Shown one piece after another: positions 16,555 through 24,396 of a stretch of DNA of 30,539 bases. The stretch is taken from positions 1 to 30,539 of the forward strand of contig JAUVQW010000001.1 in assembly GCA_030597945.1 (NCBI GenBank). Direction: 5' to 3'. The number at the start of each line of letters is the position of its first letter. Positions within the stretch are counted from its first letter, which is position 1. A program made the position numbers and the translations under genes. Source of the DNA: Actinomycetes bacterium. GTDB lineage: Bacteria; Actinomycetota; Aquicultoria; CAJVYJ01. Under the pieces are notes generated by a model, which saw nothing but the letters and a program-made list of their open reading frames with translations, searched no databases and was not told where the DNA came from.

Positions 16555-17325
16555 TTAATGTTTGTCTTTCCACTTTTGAAATCTGGAACGAATTCCCCCC
16601 GTACCTGCAGCTAGTGTCAGATGATGAAGCCTCTTCGCTTCAGTTGCTCTCGAAATATGATCAGCTGTAATGATATCGCCTTTTTCGATAACCTTATCTC
16701 CGGTTTCGTCGGTGATATCGTAACTTGAGGTCTTACCGATGATGAAAGATCTCTCCCTGGAACTTACAAGACCCTCAGCTTCTGTCTTTAACTTGAACAT
16801 CTTCGTTCCAAGAGTCGACATCTGTTCTGTCAATTTGCTACTAGCTTTTATTAATTTCTCCGCTTTGACCTCGATCTCACTGCCGGTGAACGATAATATG
16901 TCCTTGCCTTCGACAATATAGCTCCCTCTTGTAAAGGTAACAAAGGCGTTTTTGCTTATTGATATGCTTTCTAGTGTGCCGTCTTCCAGTTTGTATTTGG
17001 CTAATCTTACTTTCCCCAGATCTTTCCCTTTCGAGCTCGCAACCTTTCTGCCGATAAGAGAAGTCCCTGGTCTAAGTAGTGGTCTGAATCTGGGGTCTTT
17101 TTTACGCGCAAGCAAGCTGCCTTCGGCTAGAATGATTTTATCATCGCCTACTTTAGCAATATCGCTTACCACCAATATTCTTGATCTCTTAAAAGGTCCG
17201 GGTTTTATCAGTAGGGCGACCAGCCGCCTGCCTTCAGCCTCTAGAAGAGTCCTGGTGACGATTCCGATGTTTACCTGATCATTTGATAATACCCTTGCAT
17301 CTATAATGCGGGGAATTAAAATCAT
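16555..17325 (-). CDS. PRC-barrel domain protein
   Basis: The 256-residue protein has PRC-barrel-type beta-rich segments at about 5-85 and, more clearly, 89-158 (LIGRKVASSKGKDLGKVRLAKYKLEDG). A helical linker with KLTEQMSTLGTKMFKLKTEAEG follows. The C-terminal segment (about 192-243, DKVIEKGDIITADHISRATEAKRLHHLTLAAG) resembles the tail seen in other actinobacterial and cyanobacterial PRC proteins. PRC barrels occur in RimM and photosynthetic reaction-centre H subunits and mediate protein or RNA contacts. No specific function can be assigned. It lies 42 bases after the YtxH gene and may share its transcript. Confidence 0.75.
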   Translation of the reverse strand: MILIPRIIDARVLSNDQVNIGIVTRTLLEAEGRRLVALLIKPGPFKRSRILVVSDIAKVGDDKIILAEGSLLARKKDPRFRPLLRPGTSLIGRKVASSKGKDLGKVRLAKYKLEDGTLESISISKNAFVTFTRGSYIVEGKDILSFTGSEIEVKAEKLIKASSKLTEQMSTLGTKMFKLKTEAEGLVSSRERSFIIGKTSSYDITDETGDKVIEKGDIITADHISRATEAKRLHHLTLAAGTGGIRSRFQKWKDKH

Positions 17326-17367
17326 TTACTTATGAGAGTCATCTTCAACTTAATAAAGCTGTCTTTA

Positions 17368-17715
17368 TTAACTGTTATCTTCCGTAGCTTCCTTAGCTTT
17401 TTTTAAGGAGTCATTTACTTTTTCTTTCGCAGACTCGGTTGCCTGATCGACTTGATCTTTCAGCCTTTCTTTTGCCTCTTCAAGCTTGATCTTTATATCA
17501 TCTCTTTTTTGTTGGACCGCTTCTTTACCGGAATCGACCGCTTTTAGTACTCGTTCCCTTTGGGCTTCATAGTTTTCGCGACCCTGTTCCACGTATTCGT
17601 CGAACAAGTCCTTTAGATCGTCCCTAGTTTCTTTTCCTGATTTGGGAGCGTATAACATGCCGATGACAGTTCCAACAAGTCCGCCTGCCACAAAACTCCA
17701 GAATCTTCCTCTCAC
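17368..17715 (-). CDS. YtxH-family small membrane protein
   Basis: This 115-residue protein starts with a glycine-rich transmembrane helix (FWSFVAGGLVGTVIGMLYAPKSGKETR), the YtxH signature. The remainder is a long, highly charged, Lys/Glu/Asp-rich coiled-coil or apolipophorin-like helix. YtxH proteins are associated with general stress in Bacillus; the biochemical role is unknown. The GTG start at 17715 has a strong GGAGGTGAT five bases upstream. It lies between ddl and the PRC-barrel gene. Confidence 0.85.
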   Translation of the reverse strand: MRGRFWSFVAGGLVGTVIGMLYAPKSGKETRDDLKDLFDEYVEQGRENYEAQRERVLKAVDSGKEAVQQKRDDIKIKLEEAKERLKDQVDQATESAKEKVNDSLKKAKEATEDNS

Positions 17716-17780
17716 CCTAGATCACCTCCAACTTTTCAATCTAGCTTATCATATCTAATAAACAGAGCTTCATACAAGAC

Positions 17781-18716
17781 TCATTTTCTAGATTCTGCCA
17801 TTCTTACAAGTGAATCGACAAGTTCATTAAAATCTATGCCTTCTTCTTTTGCGGCCATGGGAAGGAGGCTCGTTTCTGTCATTCCCGGGCTAGTGTTTAA
17901 CTCTAACACCCAGGGAATACCATCTTTGTCGAGAATCATATCTACCCGGGAAACATCGCGGCATCGTAAGATCGAGTGAACCTTTAAAGCAGTTTCTTGG
18001 ACTTTTTTTGTGATAGTTTCAGATAACCTTGCAGGAACATAATATTTTGTTGCACCCATCGTATATCTGGACTCAAAATCGAAGTATTCCTTGCTCGCCT
18101 CAATCTCTACTACGGGAAGTGCTTTAGGTGGATCATTGCCTAGGATGGAGACAGCAATCTCTTTTCCACTGATATATTTTTCCAGTAGAACCTTTTCATC
18201 ATAGCTTAAAGCACCGGTCAAAGCTTGCGTCAGATCGTTTTTTTCGTTTACAAACTTTACTCCGAGCGCTGAACCTTGGCTCTCGGGTTTTACAATCATA
18301 GGAAGGCCGATCTCTTTGACAACGTCAGGAAGAGCCGCAGATGCCCCCATCTCTTTAAACGACCCGGAGCTCAAAGCATAATAAGGGGGGGTATGAATAT
18401 CGTTTTGGCCAAATATCTCTTTTGCTAGCAATTTGTCAAAGCTTACAATATTTGCAAATACACCGGGGCCGGTATAGGGAATGCCCAGAATTTCTAATAT
18501 CTCCTGGGTCGTGCCGTCTTCACCATATTTGCCGTGAAGTGCCACATAAGCAACATCCGGCCTTAGTTTTTTTAATTTTTCAACAAGGGTCTCATCGACA
18601 TCCACCGCGGTTGCCTTGTGCCCTTTTTCCATTAATGCTTCATGGACACGATGGCCGCTTTTTAGCGACACCTCTCTTTCAAGCGAACGTCCTCCCATTA
18701 AAACCGCTATCTTCAT
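17781..18716 (-). CDS. ddl: D-alanine-D-alanine ligase
   Basis: The 311-residue protein is a complete ATP-grasp Ddl. Near the N-terminus is MGGRSLEREVSLKSG, then ALHGKYGEDGTTQ, then the ATP-grasp core with MIVKPESQGSALGVKFV. The C-terminal WVLELNTSPGMTETSLLP carries metal-binding Glu and Asn. It joins two D-alanines for the peptidoglycan stem peptide, using the product of Alr. The ATG at 18716 has AAGGGAGG just upstream. That site abuts a large hairpin between this gene and the aminotransferase gene. Confidence 0.96.
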   Translation of the reverse strand: MKIAVLMGGRSLEREVSLKSGHRVHEALMEKGHKATAVDVDETLVEKLKKLRPDVAYVALHGKYGEDGTTQEILEILGIPYTGPGVFANIVSFDKLLAKEIFGQNDIHTPPYYALSSGSFKEMGASAALPDVVKEIGLPMIVKPESQGSALGVKFVNEKNDLTQALTGALSYDEKVLLEKYISGKEIAVSILGNDPPKALPVVEIEASKEYFDFESRYTMGATKYYVPARLSETITKKVQETALKVHSILRCRDVSRVDMILDKDGIPWVLELNTSPGMTETSLLPMAAKEEGIDFNELVDSLVRMAESRK

Positions 18717-18725
18717 AAAGCCTCC

Positions 18726-18758
18726 CTTGATATGAATATTATAATATTTATTATCAAG
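18726..18758 (-). promoter_or_regulatory. Long inverted repeat touching the ddl ribosome-binding site
   Basis: CTTGATA (18726-18732) and TATCAAG (18752-18758) form outer 7-bp arms. The perfect 14-bp palindrome AATATTATAATATT (18735-18748) lies inside. In leftward RNA it could fold into a long AU-rich stem directly before, and partly overlapping, the ddl AAGGGAGG site. It could equally be a protein operator. There is no T tract, so it is not a classical terminator. Confidence 0.5.
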
Positions 18759-18768
18759 CCAACATCAT

Positions 18769-20025
18769 TCATTTGCTCTTTTTATTTAATCGATCTGCGA
18801 CCGAATGATAGAGTGAGATCTGGTTTTTCACGACCCCGGCCAAGCGCTTTATTCCTTCTCCTATTTCTTCCTCTTCCGGATAACAAAATGCCAGCCTCAT
18901 AAAATTTTGGCCCTTTCCGTCTGCATAAAAAGCCCTTCCAGGAACATAGGCCACTTTTTTCGAGATGGCTTCAGCTAACATCTCCGTCGTATCTATAAAC
19001 TCAGGTAGTTTTGCCCAAACAAAAAAACCGCCTTGAGGTTTTGTCCAGGATGCTTCTTTGGGAAAATATTCTTCCAGACTTTTAAGCATGATCTCGCATC
19101 TTGATCTATACCGGCTGACAAGTTTGTCCAGATACTTGTTGATATCATTGGTATTAAAAAAGTACTCCACAAGCCTTTGGGTGAAAGAACTGGTACAAAG
19201 GTTTGCCGATTGCTTACCAAAGATCACTTTTTCTAGGATCGGGGTTGGGGCTATCAACCAACCCAGCCTTACTCCCGGTGAAAATATTTTTGAGAACGTT
19301 CCGAGATAGATAATATTTTCATCCATCGCTCTTAATGAGGGGATTGGTTTTCCTTCAAAACGCAATCTTCCGTAAGGGTTGTCTTCCACTATCAGTAGCT
19401 CGTAGTCTTGGGCCAATTTTAATATCTTTTTTCTTCTAGCCATGGAAAGAGTGACACCTGCGGGGTTGTGAAAATTAGGGACCAGATATAAATATTTTGC
19501 TCTTCTACCCTTTTTAGCAAGGCTTTTTAGTTTTTTTTCTAGTTCCTCAACAATGATCCCGTGCCTATCAAGGGGAACGCTTTCAAAGTTTGGCTGGTAT
19601 CCTGAGAAAGCATTAAGCGCCCCCACATAGCTTGGTGCCTCGACGATTATCGTATCACCGGGATCGACAAATACTTTAGCCACTAAATCTAAGCCTTGTT
19701 GCGAACCATCCGTGATAATAATCTCTCCTTGATCGACCACCACACCTTCGGCTGCCATAATATCGACAATCAGTTTTTTTAGGCCGATATGGCCTTCTGA
19801 GGGTCCGTATTGAAGAGCGGCATTTCCTTCGAGTCTCATCATCTCTTTAGCCGCTGCGACGATCTTTTCTTCCCTTAACCCTTTTGTATATGGTAGGCCG
19901 CCTGCCAGAGATATAACGTCCGGCCTAGATGTTACGCTGAGTAGGTCTCTTACGGCAGATGACTTTAATTCACTTGCCCTGTCAGCGTAAAGATCTACCC
20001 ATTTATCAAATTGATACTGAGACAT
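18769..20025 (-). CDS. PLP-dependent aminotransferase, class I (2-aminoadipate/MocR-like group)
   Basis: The 418-residue protein is a fold-type I aminotransferase. Conserved blocks are ISLAGGLP (38-44), GSQQGLDL (107-113), VPNFHNPAG (182-190), VEDNPYG (213-219, with the PLP-contacting Asp) and GTFSKIFSPGVRLGW (242-256), where Lys246 forms the PLP Schiff base. This resembles LysN and the catalytic half of MocR regulators, without the DNA-binding domain. It probably acts on 2-aminoadipate, aromatic or branched-chain amino acids; the exact substrate is open. The ATG has AAGGTGA upstream. It is the first leftward gene next to the origin, in the place where rpmH/rnpA often lie. Confidence 0.9.
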   Translation of the reverse strand: MSQYQFDKWVDLYADRASELKSSAVRDLLSVTSRPDVISLAGGLPYTKGLREEKIVAAAKEMMRLEGNAALQYGPSEGHIGLKKLIVDIMAAEGVVVDQGEIIITDGSQQGLDLVAKVFVDPGDTIIVEAPSYVGALNAFSGYQPNFESVPLDRHGIIVEELEKKLKSLAKKGRRAKYLYLVPNFHNPAGVTLSMARRKKILKLAQDYELLIVEDNPYGRLRFEGKPIPSLRAMDENIIYLGTFSKIFSPGVRLGWLIAPTPILEKVIFGKQSANLCTSSFTQRLVEYFFNTNDINKYLDKLVSRYRSRCEIMLKSLEEYFPKEASWTKPQGGFFVWAKLPEFIDTTEMLAEAISKKVAYVPGRAFYADGKGQNFMRLAFCYPEEEEIGEGIKRLAGVVKNQISLYHSVADRLNKKSK

Positions 20026-20230
20026 CTTGTCACCTTGTTAATAACTTTCCTGACAATATAACACTTTCCTATAAAATAGCTTAATAGTCTTTCTATAAAA
20101 AATGGCTTTATTGTTTTATAAAAGGGGCCGCTCGTACTACGCTCTCTTGCTCAAAGCATTCTACTCGTTGAATATTATCCTTCTCCTACTCTTACCTGGT
20201 ACTATAATAAATATGTTGTATTTCATTAAC

Positions 20231-20259
20231 TTGCTAGCTAGGTCTTGCTTTGATATAAT
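20231..20259 (+). promoter_or_regulatory. Rightward promoter with perfect -10 in the origin-side gap
   Basis: TTGCTA (20231-20236), a 17-base spacer and TATAAT (20254-20259) form a good sigma-A-type promoter. The transcript would start near 20266. It could give a leader of about 310 bases for the GHKL-dnaA operon. It could also give a short RNA of about 50 bases ending at AAGGC/GCCTTTTTT (20277-20317), though that stem is weak and its loop large. Confidence 0.5.
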
Positions 20260-20402
20260 CGATTCGTTTGAATACCAAGGCGCCTAACTTTTCCGTATTC
20301 TCTTTGATGCCTTTTTTATTTATCGCATTTTGAAAACATACGAAAAACTTTTTTGGCACTTATCTGGCCTTTTTATCAAAAAGAAGGATACTGTGTCATT
20401 TG

Positions 20403-20434
20403 TTTTCCACAGTTGTGGAGATACTTGTGGATAA
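20403..20434. promoter_or_regulatory. DnaA-box cluster upstream of the GHKL-dnaA operon
   Basis: Three 9-mers lie within 32 bases: TTTTCCACA (20403-20411, + strand), TGTGGAGAT (20414-20422, - orientation, weaker) and TGTGGATAA (20426-20434, the exact reverse complement of consensus TTATCCACA). They sit just upstream of the promoter at 20442-20470. This is the place expected for DnaA autoregulation or for one half of a bipartite origin. Confidence 0.75.
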
Positions 20435-20441
20435 ATCGGTG

Positions 20442-20470
20442 TTGTTGCTGTAAGAACAGTGTCATAGTAT
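20442..20470 (+). promoter_or_regulatory. Probable promoter of the GHKL-winged-helix/dnaA operon
   Basis: TTGTTG (20442-20447) and TAGTAT (20465-20470) are separated by exactly 17 bases. The predicted start is near 20477, about 100 bases before the ATG at 20578. It lies 7 bases after the consensus DnaA box, so DnaA binding could repress it. Confidence 0.55.
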
Positions 20471-20577
20471 TTTTTGTTTTTTGTCTGAGCTTTGTTTTTA
20501 CGGGTTGTTTTTTCTAGTGTTTCGAACATGTTTTGTTAAAAACCTTGTTAATAAACGATTATGAGACGAGATGTATC

Positions 20578-21348
20578 ATGGCTGTTTTTTTGGAAAAGAT
20601 ATCTGAGGGTTCCGTCGATGAGGATCAAGAAAAAAGCGTTGCCCGTTTAGCTATATATGATAATCTGAAAGTCAGCCCTAGGGTCATAGAGTTATCCGCA
20701 GCTGGATTTGACGATTTTATAAGCCTCTTAGCATCGAAAGCTTATCAATCATCACAAGAAAAGGGGGGCTCTATCCCTTTTACGGTAATTAAAGAAGTCG
20801 TGGAAAACCTTATCCACGCTTACTTTAAAGAGATCACTATTACGATCTTGGACGAAGGAAACACTATAAGAATATCGGATCAGGGTCCGGGGATACAGGA
20901 TAAAAACAAAGTAATGTTGCCAGGTTTTTCAACAGCTACCTCGAAGATGAGAGATTTTATAAAAGGGGTCGGATCAGGGCTTCCAGTAGTAAAAGAGTCG
21001 ATCTCCTTTTTGGGTGGCACAATATCAGTTGACGATAATATTGATAAAGGGACCGTAATAACCTTGAGGGTCCCAGCGGATAAAGAAGAGGTGCCGATAG
21101 AGAATGATAAAGAAGAGGCTTCTTGGAACAAACTAACAGACAGGCAAAGAAAGGTCCTGTTTTTGGTAACAGAGCTTGGTTCTGTCGGTCCCTCAAGGGT
21201 CGCATCAGAGCTAAGTATCTCTCTTAGTACGGCCTTTCGCGACCTTGCTCTTTTAGAGAAGTTTGGACTTATTAAAACGGTCGCAAACGGAAAAAGGGCT
21301 TTGACAAGCGACGGCCTCGAAAAACTTGACCACTACATAGATTCATAG
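20578..21348 (+). CDS. GHKL-type ATPase fused to a winged helix, upstream of dnaA
   Basis: From the ATG at 20578 the product has 256 residues. The middle (about 65-167) is a GHKL ATPase fold with N-box VVENLIHAYF (74-83), G1 box SDQGPGI (100-106) and G2 box GVGSGLPVV (130-138). No dimerisation/phosphoacceptor His helix, receiver, sensor or transmembrane segment is present, so it is not an ordinary sensor kinase. The C-terminus (about 185-252, LTDRQRKVLFLV...GPSRVASELSISLSTAFRDLALLEKFGLIKTV) is a winged-helix DNA-binding domain. A TTG at 20533 would add 15 residues but lacks a ribosome-binding site. It ends 10 bases before dnaA, so it is probably co-transcribed with it. A role in controlling dnaA or the origin is an inference from position. 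Confidence 0.8.
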   Translation: MAVFLEKISEGSVDEDQEKSVARLAIYDNLKVSPRVIELSAAGFDDFISLLASKAYQSSQEKGGSIPFTVIKEVVENLIHAYFKEITITILDEGNTIRISDQGPGIQDKNKVMLPGFSTATSKMRDFIKGVGSGLPVVKESISFLGGTISVDDNIDKGTVITLRVPADKEEVPIENDKEEASWNKLTDRQRKVLFLVTELGSVGPSRVASELSISLSTAFRDLALLEKFGLIKTVANGKRALTSDGLEKLDHYIDS

Positions 21349-21358
21349 AAAGGTAGGG

Positions 21359-22714
21359 ATGGGGGAGTTAGGCAGAGTGTGGGATGAGACGCTTGATTTA
21401 ATCAAGTCCCAATTAAACCTACCCACTTTTAATATGTGGTTTGCCAATACCCACCCCCTCGAGCTAGATGATGAGCGGTTTGTGTTGGCTGCTCCAAATA
21501 AATTTGCCAAAGAGTGGCTTGAGTCCAGATACTTATCCTTAATCAGAGGCTCTCTTCAAGAGGTCATCGGCCAAGAGGTGTCGATCTCTCTCGTCCTGGC
21601 AGCATCACCAGCAATTTCTTCTGACAAAACCGTTGTTGAGGAGAAAAACCAAGCAAAAGAGCTGGGGGCAACCTTGCCCGATATCCCCCATTCGAAACTC
21701 AAATACACGTTTGATTCATTTGTCATCGGGTCAAGTAATCGTTTTGCTCATGCCGCCGCTCTCGCGGTAGCAGAAAAACCGACCAAGGCTTACAATCCTC
21801 TTTTTATCTATGGAGGCGTTGGTCTTGGTAAGACACACTTACTTCAGGCAATTAACAATTATGTTTTAAGCCATCATCAAAACTTCAAATCCAAATATGT
21901 TTCATCGGAAAAATTTACGAACGACTTCATAAATTCGATCAGGGACAAGAATAAAATCGTCGGTTTTCAAAAGAGATACAGGGGAAACGACGTGCTGTTG
22001 ATCGACGATATACAATTTCTCGAGAACAAGGAAGCAACCCAGGAAGAGTTTTTTCATACCTTCAACACCCTTTATGAAGCAGGTAAGCAGATCGTTATTT
22101 CGAGCGATAGGCCACCGAAAGATATCGCTACACTTGAAGACCGCCTTAGAACCAGGTTTGAGTCCGGTCTCACTGTTGATATCCAACCGCCCGACATAGA
22201 GACAAGGATCGCAATACTTAGAAAACAGGTCCAACACAAAGAAATCGCCGTCTCGGATGAGGTGCTTGAGATGATAGCGTCAAAGATCCAGTCGAACATC
22301 CGGGAGCTTGAAGGAGCACTTACTAGGATTGTGGCGTTTTCCTCACTTACAAATGATGATATTGACGTCGTAATGGCTGAAGAAATATTAAAAGACATCT
22401 TTCCCAACCACGAAGTCAGACCGGTTACTATTGAGGTTATACAAAAAGAAGTCAGCCGTTTTTTTCGACTTTCTGTTACTGATCTAATAAGTAAAAAAAG
22501 ATCTCATTCAGTACTTCTTCCAAGACAGATAGCGATGTATCTCGCAAGAGATTTAACAGATCTATCTCTTCCCAAAATAGGTGCAAAGTTTGGCGGACGC
22601 GATCATACAACAGTTCTCCATGCTGTCTCTAAGGTCGAGAAGATGCTCAGTGAACATCGCGACGTTTATAATCAGGTAAAAGATCTTACGAACAAAATCA
22701 AACAAAGGTGTTGA
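21359..22714 (+). CDS. dnaA: Chromosomal replication initiator protein DnaA
   Basis: The 451-residue protein has all four DnaA domains. Domain I (about 1-80) contains WDETLDLIKSQLNLPTFNMWF. A short linker follows (80-112). The AAA+ domain has KYTFDSFVIGSSNRFAHAAA, Walker A GGVGLGKTH (152-160) and Walker B LLIDDIQF (213-220). Domain IV ends with GGRDHTTVLHAV (412-423), which reads the DnaA box. It opens the origin in an ATP-dependent way. The start at 21359 aligns with the usual N-terminus. The stop codon lies inside a DnaA-box-like TGTTGATAA. It follows the GHKL gene by 10 bases and precedes dnaN by about 200. Confidence 0.98.
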   Translation: MGELGRVWDETLDLIKSQLNLPTFNMWFANTHPLELDDERFVLAAPNKFAKEWLESRYLSLIRGSLQEVIGQEVSISLVLAASPAISSDKTVVEEKNQAKELGATLPDIPHSKLKYTFDSFVIGSSNRFAHAAALAVAEKPTKAYNPLFIYGGVGLGKTHLLQAINNYVLSHHQNFKSKYVSSEKFTNDFINSIRDKNKIVGFQKRYRGNDVLLIDDIQFLENKEATQEEFFHTFNTLYEAGKQIVISSDRPPKDIATLEDRLRTRFESGLTVDIQPPDIETRIAILRKQVQHKEIAVSDEVLEMIASKIQSNIRELEGALTRIVAFSSLTNDDIDVVMAEEILKDIFPNHEVRPVTIEVIQKEVSRFFRLSVTDLISKKRSHSVLLPRQIAMYLARDLTDLSLPKIGAKFGGRDHTTVLHAVSKVEKMLSEHRDVYNQVKDLTNKIKQRC

Positions 22715-22842
22715 TAATGTTGTTAGTAATTATTGGGTTGTTTAACTATTAAGCAATTTTCAACTGTTTCCAATATCACATCTACAGCCTTATCAACAAG
22801 GCGACGCGATAGACCAGTATGGTAAATGTGTGTTTTTCCACA
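22709..22842. promoter_or_regulatory. DnaA-box cluster between dnaA and dnaN (probable oriC)
   Basis: Box-like 9-mers are TGTTGATAA (22709-22717, reverse), TTTTCAACT (22757-22765, weak), TTATCAACA (22790-22798, one change from consensus) and TTTTCCACA (22834-22842, one change). The last is followed directly by TAATAA and the AT-rich tract. The dnaA-dnaN gap is the usual origin in actinobacteria and many Gram-positives. The gene-strand switch near 20.0-20.6 kb agrees with an origin here. Confidence 0.7.
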
Positions 22843-22900
22843 TAATAACAGCGACTATAAGTACGACTATATTTTTATATATAAGTATTATATAAATAAG
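22843..22900. other. AT-rich DNA-unwinding-element candidate upstream of dnaN
   Basis: Positions 22868-22899 have a single G or C in 32 bases and contain runs such as TATATTTTTATATATAAG. The tract directly follows the DnaA box at 22834-22842, whose downstream TAATAA resembles DnaA-trio triplets. It ends just before the GGGAGG site of dnaN. It may also hold the dnaN promoter. Confidence 0.6.
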
Positions 22901-22912
22901 AGGGAGGATTAA

Positions 22913-24025
22913 TTGTTAATAAAGTGCTTAAAAGAAGATCTTTTTTCAGCTCTTCAAATTATTCAAAAAGGCGCGGCGGTACAAACAACCCTTGAGATTT
23001 TATCCGGGTTAATGCTTGAAGCCGAAAACGACTCTCTTTTACTCTACGCAACAAACTTAGAGATCTCAATCAAGACCTCAATAGAGGCCACTGTAGAAAA
23101 AAACGGTAAAACAGTTGTTCCAGCAAAACTTATTGTCGATGTCGTAAAAAACCTGCCTGACGGGGTATTAGAACTAAGCCTTGATCCTAAAGAAGGACAA
23201 GAGCTGACCATAAAAGCTAAAAACTCGGATTATAAATTAAGAGCGCTCTCACCCGAGGACTTTCCAGAGTTTCCTAGTGTTGACAAAAAACTAATGGTAA
23301 AAACAAGGGCAACCGATCTCCACGATGCTTTAAGACAGACTTTAAGGGCTGTATCTAGAGATGAGACAAGACCGATTTTAAACGGCATTTTGTTTCGGTT
23401 GGAAGAGGATAATTTAAAAGTAGTGGCAACGGATAGCTATAGGCTTGCTGTAAGAGATCTTAAACTAGATTCGGTTATTGGCGAGAAAACGGAAATAGTA
23501 GTTCCCTGGCGCGCCCTAGACGAACTGCAAAAAATAATTCCCAGCGCGTCGAAGGATATAAATATCTCTATCAGTGAAAATCAGATCTTATTTGAAACCG
23601 CTGATGTCGTATTTATTTCCCGATTAATAGAGGGACAATTTCCCAACTACCAACAACTGCTTCCCGACAACTACAAACTCAGCTTAGAGCTGGAAAGAGA
23701 AGGTTTTGTCAGTGCGATCACCCGCGCTGCTTTAATCGCTCAAAAAAACCAATCTATTAAGATAAAACTTGATAGCACGAGGTTGATAGTTACATCCTCG
23801 ACCCAAGGTGTGGGTGAGGCTCAAGAAGAATTGCCTGTAAATGCAAGTGGCGGAGGTGAGATCGAGATAGCCTTTAATGCCCAATACTTGTTGGATGGAA
23901 TACAGGGAATCAAAAACGAAAACATTAAGTTGGATCTTAACGATTCGATCAGTCCCGGTTTATTAAGTAAGGACAACGACGACAGTTTTTTCTATCTTAT
24001 AATGCCGATCAGAGTAGGAAATTAA
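22913..24025 (+). CDS. dnaN: DNA polymerase III beta subunit (sliding clamp)
   Basis: The 370-residue product has the three-domain clamp pattern. Family blocks include LYATNLEISIKTSIEATVEKNGKTVVPAKLIVDVVKNLP, YKLRALSPEDFPEFP, LRAVSRDETRPILNGILFRLE, VVATDSYRLAVRD and the C-terminal YLLDGIQGIKNENIKLDLNDSISPGLL, ending YLIMPIRVGN. The ring-shaped dimer tethers polymerase III to DNA. The TTG start at 22913 has GGGAGG five bases upstream. The DUF721 gene begins two bases after the stop (23-base leaderless spacing from its own AGGA site is absent; AGGA lies inside the dnaN end). Confidence 0.97.
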   Translation: MLIKCLKEDLFSALQIIQKGAAVQTTLEILSGLMLEAENDSLLLYATNLEISIKTSIEATVEKNGKTVVPAKLIVDVVKNLPDGVLELSLDPKEGQELTIKAKNSDYKLRALSPEDFPEFPSVDKKLMVKTRATDLHDALRQTLRAVSRDETRPILNGILFRLEEDNLKVVATDSYRLAVRDLKLDSVIGEKTEIVVPWRALDELQKIIPSASKDINISISENQILFETADVVFISRLIEGQFPNYQQLLPDNYKLSLELEREGFVSAITRAALIAQKNQSIKIKLDSTRLIVTSSTQGVGEAQEELPVNASGGGEIEIAFNAQYLLDGIQGIKNENIKLDLNDSISPGLLSKDNDDSFFYLIMPIRVGN

Positions 24026-24026
24026 A

Positions 24027-24338
24027 GTGATCAAACTCGAGACTATTCTGGTAGAGACGTCCAAGTTACTTGGTATCTCGTCACGACTGGAAGACGAAAA
24101 AATAATCGAATGTTGGGGTTCGGTTGTTGGAGAAGAACAAAGCAATCACACAAAAGCCCTGTACTTTAAAAGAGGTATTCTTTATGTCGATACGACCAGC
24201 CCGTCTTGGACACATCGCCTAACGATCAACAAGAAAATATTTATCGAAGAATTAAATAAAATAGCGAGCAAAACAGTCAAAGATATCAGGTTTTCTTCAA
24301 CTGGATCGATTTCTGTTAGGGATAGTAATAACGAGTAA
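24027..24338 (+). CDS. DUF721/DciA-family protein
   Basis: The 103-residue protein has the DUF721 core: a small N-terminal domain with IIECWGSVVGEEQSNHTKALYFKRGILYVDTTSPSWTHRLTINKKIFIEELNKI. Members called DciA help load the replicative helicase DnaB in bacteria lacking DnaC or DnaI. The GTG start is one base after the dnaN stop, with AGGA seven bases upstream inside dnaN, so translation is coupled. In actinobacteria the usual order is dnaN-recF-DUF721-gyrB; recF is absent here. A 58-base gap precedes gyrB. Confidence 0.85.
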   Translation: MIKLETILVETSKLLGISSRLEDEKIIECWGSVVGEEQSNHTKALYFKRGILYVDTTSPSWTHRLTINKKIFIEELNKIASKTVKDIRFSSTGSISVRDSNNE

Positions 24339-24396
24339 AAACATCGTTAATTTTTATGATAAGATGATGGCGGCCACGTGGTAGAAGGAGAATCTA

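Larger units (their letters stand above)
20026..20577. other. Intergenic region between the diverging replichores (552 bases)
   Basis: This AT-rich gap separates the leftward aminotransferase gene from the rightward GHKL/dnaA unit. I see DnaA-box-like sites (20403-20434, with weaker TGTTAATAA copies at 20036-20044 and 20546-20554), two rightward promoters (20231-20259 and 20442-20470), and no convincing protein gene. rpmH and rnpA, often found here, are absent on both strands. Confidence 0.7.

Noticed and set aside
20102..20287. A 61-codon rightward open frame with a hydrophobic product in the origin gap
   Set aside because: No ribosome-binding site, AT-driven Leu/Ile/Tyr composition, and it overlaps the promoter at 20231-20259. 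It looks like chance coding of AT-rich DNA.
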